Below are positions 56,831 through 64,000 of a stretch of 64,000 nt of DNA, piece by piece (positions within the stretch are counted from its first letter, which is position 1; every line of letters starts with the position of its first letter). The notes beneath the pieces are model-generated. The model made no database searches and was not told the DNA's origin. It saw only the letters and a program-made list of their open reading frames with translations. Location: NCBI RefSeq assembly GCF_019393635.1, contig NC_057863.1, forward strand, positions 621,607,791-621,671,790, given 5' to 3'. Source of the DNA: Dromiciops gliroides (lineage: Eukaryota; Chordata; Mammalia; Microbiotheria; Microbiotheriidae). Made by a program: the position numbers and the translations under genes.

Positions 56831-57955
56831 GAGCCTAGGGCCGTTAGATTTAGGACGATTTGATTTGATTTTGTCTAGGGATTTTACTGAAAGTGGTGTG
56901 GGCTAGGGGAACGTCTTTCTTTTTTATTAGGAACCTCCCTATCCCTTTTTTAAGGCTAAGGTTTGGTAGAAGGACTTTGACTATGACAATGATATCAGAG
57001 GTCTGGTTTCCCCCCCTCCCAAATCCCCCCAGTTTTACAGATGAGGAAATGGAGGCTAAGACTGAAGCCCTGGACTTTTCCAGTTATGTACAGGAGGGAG
57101 GGACTGAATATTGGGAGAAGGGGTGCTACAGTGGACGTGGACCTGGATGGAGTGGGGTGGGTGTGGAGGATGAGGGCTGGTTCACCTCCCATCTCTGATG
57201 CTTGTTCGATTTGTGACTTTTGACAAGTCCCTGACCCTCTTAGTCTCAATTTCCTCATTTGAAAAATGACAGAGACCTACTAGGTATGCCTCCTAAGGAC
57301 CCTGAGCCTATGAATGTAATTTTAAAACTAGGGTTTTACTTTTTTCTGGTAAGTTTCATATATATTTTAGGGTTTTTTTAAAACAATTTTTTTTATTTGT
57401 TTGCTCTAAGCATTTGGGTTGGGCAAGCTGCCAGACTCTTAACCTGCTAAGTGAGTATTTGTCTGGACAAAGGAATAGCTGAATTCTAGAATAAACTGAT
57501 TCTAAGAGTCAGCTCTAAAGAGCTCAGAAAAACTCCCGGGTCAACAGGTAGCAGAACTTTCGTAGAGCTGTCAGCCTCCTCTGTCCTATTGATGGGTGGT
57601 ACAAACCATAAACTACAGAGGCGCTTCTACTTTGAGATTCTATGGTTCCAATTATAAGCCATCCTTAACTGACAAAGTAGGTGTGTGTGTTGGGGCGGGG
57701 GGGGGGGGGTGAAGTGAGTCGAAATTCTTAGTAAGGTATAAATGACTTATAGCAGAACCTTTTCTGAGAGCAGGTTTGCTAGCCATTATTGGGGAGAGAG
57801 AAGGCAGCCAAGGAGTGGGACAAAATTACAGAGGATGGGGCAGGGAAGGGGGTATGTTGATACCATAGAGCCAAAGAGAAGGAGAAAAAAGAAATGAAGG
57901 GGAAACAGCCTTTATGACTGTGGGAAAGTCATTTTCCCTGTCCGAGCCTCATAGG
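56830..57955. other. PDPN upstream flank, repeat-poor
   Basis: No gene. A MIR-like end at 57190-57310 and a GGGGCGGGGGGGGGGG run at 57692-57708. Otherwise unique, so it may carry distal promoter elements. Confidence 0.4.
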
Positions 57956-58145
57956 ATCCTAAATCTTGGGAGATGTCGAAGCCCACAAAATCCAGCCCCC
58001 TTCATCTTACAGGTGAGGAAACTGAGACTCAGAGAGGTTATACAATTGGTGCAAGGTCACACAAGTAGTAAACATAAGAAGTAGGATTTGAACCTACATC
58101 CTTTGAATCCAGAGTCAGTACCTTTTCTACCAAATCCTGCTGTTT
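57955..58145 (-). mobile_element. MIR-type SINE, reverse
   Basis: 'cccttcatcttacaggtgaggaaactgagactcagagaggttatacaattggtgcaaggtcacacaag'. Confidence 0.7.
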
Positions 58146-58454
58146 CAGTTTCCTTTTCTGTAAAATCAAGGGGATTGGACTGACATCGATCATAACTGAC
58201 ATCAATAGAGAGCTTAAAGTTTGCTAAGCACTATATCTCACTATGTGAGAGGGGTGGAGGGTGGGGGTGGGGTCAGCTGAATTCCCTGGTGAATCTAGAG
58301 AATTCTTCTATTGATTGGATGAGGTCCCAGAGGGGCAAACCTTTGGGGCATCTGAAAGACACCCCTCATCCCAACAGTATGACGGCTCACCCATTTACAG
58401 ATAATGGATATTATGGAAATGACAGAAGCATCACCCTACTGGATTTTAGGGATC

Positions 58455-58898
58455 AGCACTGCTGAGAACATTGTATACAGTTACAGCAACATTGTGTGAT
58501 GATCAACTGTGATAGATTTGGTTCTTTTCAGCAATCCAAGACAATTCCAAAAGACTGGTGATGGAAAATGCTCTCCACATCCTGAAAAAGAACTATAGAG
58601 TCTGAATGCAGATCGAAGCATACTGTTTTCACTTTTTTGTTGTATTTTTTGCTTTTGTTCTTTCCTGTGGTTTTCCCCTTTTGTTCTCATTTTTCTTTTA
58701 CAACACAACTAGCTTGGAAATATGTTTAACATGATAGCACATGTATCACCTCTATCAGATTACCTGCTGTCTTAGGGAGGGGGGAAGAAAAGGGAGGAAG
58801 AGAGAAAAATTTGGAACTCAAAATCTTACCAAAATGAATGTGGAAAACTATCTTTACATGTAATTGGGGAAGAAATAAAATACTATTAAGTGAAAAAA
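58455..58898 (+). mobile_element. L1 3' end, sense, 5'-truncated
   Basis: Shares 'acattgtgtgatgatcaactgtgatagat' with the complement of 40700-40740, and 'atttggaactcaaaatcttaccaaaatgaatgtggaaaactatctttacatgtaattgggg', 'aataaaatactattaag', then an A-rich tail. It starts near the end of ORF2; no coding part of value remains. Confidence 0.78.
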
Positions 58899-59239
58899 AG
58901 AAAATGCCCAGAGCCCCCCAGATAAAACCCAAACCCAAACCAAACAAATAAAATAAAATGATAAGTTTGCTGGGATCCTGAGGAAAACAGTGCTAGTAAC
59001 AGAAGCCTGTCTCTCTGCTGGCCTATGAAAGGGAGGAGACAGACCTAATCACTTTCCTTCCCCTCTGCATTTTTTTTTCTTGTCCTCTACATGGCACAGA
59101 CTAAAATCTGGGCTCAAGTCTTGCCTCTCACACCTTCTGTGTGGCTGGGACAAGGCATTTATCCTCTCAATGCCTGATCATCCTCTGACTCTAGGCAAGG
59201 TGGCAACCTGCATTGGTAGAAGGAGTTTCCCCCACCTGG

Positions 59240-59450
59240 GAGTTCCCTAGACTAATGTAATCACAGGTCCAGCCCCTCTCCCTCTCCTTTCCATTTTCCT
59301 ATTCGGAGATCAGACTGGAGTGCAGCTGAACTAATTTATACACATGTACATTCTCCTCCCTGCCCCTCCCGCTACCACTCCCCACCCCCCATCATCAAGG
59401 ATATCGAGAAAGAAGCACGTGATGGCAATACGTGCTAGCTCATAGTAAAA
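59240..59450. other. Repeat-poor upstream segment with inverted repeat
   Basis: Pyrimidine-rich 59260-59400, then the 7-bp inverted repeat AGCACGT..ACGTGCT listed next. No gene. Confidence 0.4.
59414..59436. promoter_or_regulatory. Inverted repeat AGCACGT-N9-ACGTGCT with E-box
   Basis: A perfect 7-bp inverted repeat with a 9-bp spacer. The left arm lies in CACGTG, a canonical E-box, and both arms carry the RCGTG core of hypoxia response elements. About 3 kb upstream of the PDPN start codon. Confidence 0.35.
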
Positions 59451-59640
59451 GACAGCTAGGTGCCATAGTAATTAGTGTTGGAGCTGGAGTCCCATCTCAG
59501 ACACTGGTTAGCTGTGTGACCCTAGGCTAGCCATATCACCTCCCTCCACTTTGGTTTCCTCATCTGTAAAATGGGTGTTGAAGACCAAATGAGATCACAT
59601 ATAAAGCTTTATTTAAACACCAGCTATTGTTATCATTGTG
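59450..59640 (+). mobile_element. THER1-type SINE
   Basis: 'agacagctaggtgccatagtaattagtgttggagctggagtccc', 'tggtttcctcatctgtaaaatgggtgttgaagaccaaatgagatcacatataaagc'. Confidence 0.75.
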
Positions 59641-59934
59641 GTGGTTGTCATGAGCACAGGGAAGAGGCTGAAGAACCGTTAGCAGACTTTCCAGAAGATA
59701 GATAGTCCAGAAGATAGAAGCAGTCCCAGCAAAAACCAGTTGTGTGTTTACCCACCAGCCTGAGAGGGGATTTTCTGAATAGTCTATCTGAGCCCCGACT
59801 TCTGGTGATACAGGAAGATGTTCTTCGATTTTCCAGACAAGGGACTCCCAGAATTCATCCTTCTAGCCAGAGCTACAAGATCTCTTAAGGAAGACCAGCC
59901 CGGAGTTGTCTTATAAATTGTTCAGGGATGGAAG

Positions 59935-60230
59935 CAATGTGCCTATTGGAGAAATAGGCCTGGAGTTAAGAAGACGCAAGTTCAAATCTGGTCTTAGACA
60001 CTTTACTAGCTGTGTGACCCTGGGCAAGTCACTTAACCTCATCTAGTCTTAGACACTTTACTAGTTCTGTGACCCTGGGCAAGTCACTTAACCTCTTTTT
60101 GCCTCAGTTTCCTCAACTGTATATTGAGGATAATAACAGCACCTGCTTCCCAGATGGTTGTGATGATCAAATGAGATAATATTTGTAAAATCTAGCACAG
60201 TGCCTGGAACATCATAGGTACTTAACACTC
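59935..60230 (+). mobile_element. THER1-type SINE with internal tandem duplication
   Basis: 'agtcttagacactttactagttctgtgaccctgggcaagtcacttaacct' is present twice, 59990-60041 and 60044-60095, with a few differences. The 3' end is 'gatgatcaaatgagataatatttgtaaaatctagcacagtgcctgg'. Confidence 0.82.
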
Positions 60231-60335
60231 ATTTCCTTCCTTCCTGCACACAGAGGAAAAGCAATGAAGGTTCAATGGATAGCTCAGGGTTGGGGGTGGG
60301 GGTAGGATGGGGAAGAGGTTGGGACCTTTTGTTTT

Positions 60336-60473
60336 TTGAGGGGCAATGAGGGTTAAGTGACTTGCCCAGGATCACACAGCTAGTAAGTGTCAAGTGTCTG
60401 AGTCTGGACTTGAACTCAGATCCTTCTGAGTCCAGGGCCTGTGCTTTATTCACTGCACCACCTACTTTCCCCG
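60336..60473 (-). mobile_element. Short SINE, antisense, with target duplication
   Basis: 'gggaccttttgtttt' (60321) and 'ggggacctttttat' (60473) flank it. Somewhat diverged ('gagtctggacttgaactcagatcc', 'cacctactttcccc'). Confidence 0.92.
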
Positions 60474-60479
60474 GGGACC

Positions 60480-61130
60480 TTTTTATCCCCTGCAGTTACA
60501 GAGGGTTTTTTAGACAACATGGGCCAGATGGGAAGAGGATTGCTTGTTCAGCAGTCCCAAAGTGGGTTTGCCTTCCAGAGCTCACCTAAGTCACAGAATG
60601 GCATTACTGGTCTGGAAAGGAATTCCCTGGGGGGAAAAGGTTTTCAACAGAATACTGTCAGGGCAACCCCCAAATTCAGCTGAAGGAAGCTATTATGAGC
60701 ACCTCATGAGTTTTCCCAATCTATTGGGCTTCTGTGAATCTTTCTGATCTTCAGTACACTCTGGGGGTTTGTAAAAATAAAGGCTGTCCTATACTCATGT
60801 GCAATTGCTATCTTGCCTGCTTGGTTGAGAGATGGAGGCTCTCGTTGTGGACAATTGTGGAAGTGTAGACACGAGCGGTTTTGGAAATTCCTTGGGAATA
60901 AACTCTGAGCAGAGACAAGGAGCCAGAGAAAAATTGACCTTTTGAATCACTGCCAAGGGCTTAATCTGGTTCATGTGACACCAGAGTCTTGGATAAGGGG
61001 AGCCTTGGACCATGGGTTTCATGTCCACTATTATCTCATTTGAGTTTTGCAACAACCCTGATAAGTAGGGATTTACTTCAACACTGTGATTTTGTCAGTA
61101 TGGTTCTCTTTCCATTGATGCAACCTACTT
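60480..61130. other. No gene recognised
   Basis: Unique-looking. 'aaaaataaaggctgtcctat' at 60774 could be a poly(A) signal of an old element. The two halves of a MIR tail appear at 61020-61060. Confidence 0.35.
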
Positions 61131-61139
61131 ATAAGGACA

Positions 61140-61415
61140 GCAACAATAATAGCTAGGATTTATATGATGCTTTTTATTTCTATAATGCTTTAAGATTTTT
61201 TACTTTTCAAATATTATCTCATTTTATTCTCACAACAACCCTTGGAGGGAGGTGTTATTAATACTCCCCTTTTATAGTAAGGAAATTGAGTTAAACAGAG
61301 GTAAAGTGACTTCCCCAGTCACACAGCTAGTAAGTGACAGAAGCAGGATTAGCACTCAGGTCTTCCTAACTTCCGGTCCAACTCTTTATTTACTGTGCCA
61401 CTTATCTGACATTAC
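61140..61415 (-). mobile_element. MIR/THER-type SINE, reverse
   Basis: 'aacaataatagctaggatttatatgatgc' through 'attttattctcacaacaacccttggaggg' to 'tactgtgccacttatctgac'. Nearly complete. Confidence 0.8.
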
Positions 61416-61554
61416 AATAGATGATTGATAAGAGCTGCTGTGGACATTAAAGGGTATTAGACTTTTGATCAATTCGGTGACTAATTATGCCTTTGGTGAA
61501 ATAACATTGAATCATATCTTCCTCTTTTCAGGTGAAAAGTGGGAGGCTATGAGT

Positions 61555-61812
61555 ATGTAACACTAATAATAATATCTAATATGTATATAGCAGCCGCTAT
61601 ATGCCAGGCATTATGCTAATTGCTTTACAATATTATCTCATTTGATCTTTACAATAACCCTAAGAGATAGGCACTAGTATTATCTCCAGGAGACAAACAG
61701 GTTAAGTGACTTGCCCAAGGTCACACAGCTAGGAAGTGTCTGAATCAAGATTGGAACTCAGATCTTGACATCAAGTGCAGCATTCCATCCATTTAGCCAC
61801 CTAGCTGCTTCC
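61555..61812 (-). mobile_element. MIR/THER-type SINE, reverse
   Basis: 'taatatgtatatagcagccgctatatgccaggcattatgctaattgc', 'gacttgcccaaggtcacacagctaggaagtgtctgaatc', 'tagccacctagctgcttcc'. Same family and orientation as its left neighbour, 140 bp apart. Confidence 0.82.
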
Positions 61813-62219
61813 TTAATTTAGCTGTACCTCTTTGTTGCAATCTATTTGGACAAGGAGCTGTCCTTGAGAAGTGAGAGTATTATTTAAAACAAAAAAAGGA
61901 ATAGCGTTGAACCAAAAAAAAAAATCTATCACCTAGCAGCCAACCTGCTTTCCAAAGCTGACCTTTCCAAACTTGTCAGTCCTTGGATGACAGACATAAA
62001 ATCTACAGTTGGGTCCATCCTCTCCAGCTTGTTGGGAATGATGTAAGCTCCCTTGGATCTGACTCTAAATTCAATGTGCGTTCTGAATTCCTACTATCCT
62101 CTCTAGGAATTAGACCTAGCTCTAAGATACCACATGGTCAAACCCATAGTAATAAGGGTTCCTAGAATCATAAGGTGCCTCTGGGCGGAAAATGCCATAG
62201 TTTAGTAGAAAGAATACTG

Positions 62220-62378
62220 GGCAAAATAACTAATATGGGAATATTTTACATAATCGCGCATGTATAACCCATATCTGATTGATTACTGCCTCAGGGAGGG
62301 GCAAGGGGAGGGAGGGAAGGAAGAATAACATTTGGAACTCAAAACTTTAAATAAAAACGTTTATTGTTTAAAAAAAAA
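62220..62378 (+). mobile_element. L1 3' UTR end, sense
   Basis: 'gggaatattttacataatcgcgcatgtataacccatatctgattg', 'gggagggagggaaggaagaataacatttggaactcaaaactttaaataaaaacgtttattg', then an A-rich tail. Related in layout to 58700-58898. Confidence 0.65.
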
Positions 62379-62389
62379 GAAAAAAGAGG

Positions 62390-62535
62390 GGAAGCTAGGT
62401 GGTGCAGTGGATAAAGCACCAGCCCTGGATTCAGGAGGACCTGAGTTCAAATCCGGCCTCAGACACTTGACACTAACTAGCTGGGTGACCTTGGGCAAGT
62501 CACTTAACCCCAATTGCCTCACCAAAAAAACAAAC
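62390..62535 (+). mobile_element. Short SINE inserted at an L1 A tail
   Basis: Near-consensus body with (AAAC)n tail, starting 12 bp after the L1 tail. The A-rich host tail probably served as the target. Confidence 0.93.
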
Positions 62536-62609
62536 AAACAAACAAAAAAGAAAGAAAGAAAAAAGAAAGAGTACTGGATTTGAACCCAGAATATCTGGGT
62601 TGAATCCAG

Positions 62610-62955
62610 TCTCTCCAACTCCATCACCCAACTCTGAGCATTTCCTCTGGTTGTCCCCCAGGCCTGGTATGCTCTTCGTCCACATCCACACCTTCTGTCT
62701 TCCCTGACTTCCTTCAAGTCCCATCTACAGACTCTCCTTCTATAAGAAGCCTTTCCTGATCCCCCTTAATGCTAGTGCCTTCTCTATGTTATTTCCAATT
62801 TATTCTGGACATAGCCTATTTGTCCATGGTTGTTTGTATGCAGTATCCCCTAGTAGACCATGAGGTCTTTAAGAGTTTTGCCTTTCTTTTTATCCCCATC
62901 ACTTAGCCCAGTGCTTGGCACATAGCAAGTATTTGGTAAATGCTTGTTGACTTGG
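62610..62955 (-). mobile_element. L2 3' end, antisense
   Basis: 'ttccttcaagtcccatctacagactctccttctataagaagcctttcctgatcccccttaatgctagtgcc', 'gaccatgaggtctttaagagttttgcctttctttttatccccatcacttagcccagtgcttggcacatagcaagtatttggtaaatgcttgttgac'. Confidence 0.8.
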
Positions 62956-62959
62956 TTTC

Positions 62960-63505
62960 ACTTCTTGGGGTCTCAGTTTCCTCATCTGTGAAATGGATTG
63001 AAATAGATTATCTTTGAGGTGCTTTCTAGATCAAAAATCTATGACCATTTGGTACAACTTCCTTTTTTTTTTTTTTACAGATTAGGAAATTGAGACCTGG
63101 GGTAGGGTCTAATCTAAGGTTAGTTAAAACAGAGGTGGGACAAGAACTCAGGTGTCTTGACTCTTGGTTCAGTATTCTTTCCTCCACCCCACTGTGGCAT
63201 ACTTCTTGGAACATTCTTGACCATTCTACCCAGTTACCTCTGCCGCTGTTTCATTTATTAGATGCTCATTACCATACACAAGCAGCAGAGATGGCTATAT
63301 GTATAGGCAAAGTTGGTATTCCCCTATGGATTGCCTTTCCAGGGGTGCTGGTAGTGACCCTCTGTGGGACTGGCCCAATTTGCACTCATATACTTGCAGG
63401 TTGAGTCTAGAGGGCAGCTTCTGCTCCCTTGGATTCAAAGTATAGTTTATGAGACTATACTCCTAGACTATAATCCATAACCCCCCCACTAGTATGCTTC
63501 CCATT
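62960..63505. other. No gene recognised
   Basis: MIR remnants at 62965-63040 and 63075-63200. 63200-63420 looks unique, with an open plus frame of no recognisable content. Confidence 0.35.
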
Positions 63506-63519
63506 AATAGTTATGCCAA

Positions 63520-63660
63520 GGGCAGCTAGGTGGCACAGTGGCCCTGGATTCAAGAGGACCTGAGTTCAAATCTGGTCTTGGACACTTGACATTTACTAGC
63601 TGTGTGACCCTGGGCAAGTCACTTAACCCTCATTTCCCCACCAAAAAAGAAAAAAAAAGG
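63520..63660 (+). mobile_element. Short SINE with head deletion (left member of a pair)
   Basis: The head reads 'gggcagctaggtggcacagtggccctggattcaag', missing the 'ataaagcaccgg' step. The A-rich tail at 63640-63660 is interrupted by the next SINE. Confidence 0.94.
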
Positions 63661-63662
63661 GG

Positions 63663-63810
63663 AGGGGCAGCTAGGTGGCGCAGTGGATAAAGCACCGGCC
63701 CTGGAGTCAGGAGTACCTGAGTCCAAATCCGGCCTCAGACACTTAACACTTACTAGCTGTGTGACCCTGGGCAAGTCACTTAACCCCAATTGCCTCACTT
63801 AAAAAAAAAG
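63663..63810 (+). mobile_element. Short SINE nested in a SINE tail (right member)
   Basis: Very close to consensus. AATAGTTATGCCAA at 63506-63519 and 63811-63824 flanks the two SINEs together, so this copy entered the A tail of the first. Confidence 0.96.
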
Positions 63811-63824
63811 AATAGTTATGCCAA

Positions 63825-64000
63825 TACATACATTTAGCTTATGACAAAAAAATTACTAAAATTTCATAGAACAGTAGCTACAAATCATTGCCACCAAAAA
63901 CCCAGACCACATTTTCCTACAATTCCATCATCCTATAATATGCAGCATCCATGAAAAGAATAAGTACAAATAGGACAATGATAGTAAAGCGTACATATAT
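63825..64000. other. Right edge, nothing recognised
   Basis: A-rich unique sequence to the window end. Confidence 0.3.

Overview
This window is vertebrate nuclear DNA from a marsupial. The main evidence is the repeat content. There are about 30 copies of a roughly 140-bp tRNA-headed SINE with an A tail, many flanked by clear target-site duplications. There is also a longer relative whose 3' end resembles an RTE/BovB LINE tail, plus older MIR/THER-type SINEs, CR1/L3 and L2 LINE relics, and L1 fragments. The SINE type common in American opossums, as I remember it, was not seen. An Australian marsupial, perhaps a dasyurid, is therefore the likely source. No bacterial, phage, plasmid or CRISPR features are present.

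I can support one protein-coding gene: podoplanin (PDPN), on the minus strand. All six coding exons lie in the window with usable splice sites and consistent phases: 56395-56329, 27382-27297, 24617-24491, 19562-19524, 18402-18291 and 16277-16271. Together they give 438 nt, encoding a 145-residue type I membrane mucin-like glycoprotein. It has a signal peptide, a Thr/Ser-rich ectodomain with three ED-x-x-T motifs, one transmembrane helix and a nine-residue cytoplasmic tail ending RKMSGRYSP. The 3' UTR probably runs to about 13960, where an AATAAA is followed by a GT-rich element. Intron 1 is about 29 kb and is filled with repeats.

Layout: 1-13950 is the region 3' of PDPN. It holds an antisense L1 ORF2 relic, CR1/L3 and L2 relics, a cluster of three LTR-like elements beside ATCT microsatellites, and a (CT)n tract. 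Positions 13960 to about 56750 are the PDPN transcription unit. From 56830 to 64000 is upstream flank with L1 3' ends, MIR-type repeats and a nested SINE pair at the right edge. Neighbouring genes known from other mammals (PRDM2, LRRC38) were not seen.

No novel multi-gene system is present. The points most worth a second look are in PDPN itself: the three evenly spaced ED-x-x-T motifs, a marsupial N-glycosylation sequon, and a tandem splice donor that would remove exactly Tyr-Ser from the tail. After these come a few exact transcription-factor consensus sites in repeat-poor DNA, a four-copy palindromic MITE-like family, and several dated nested insertions.
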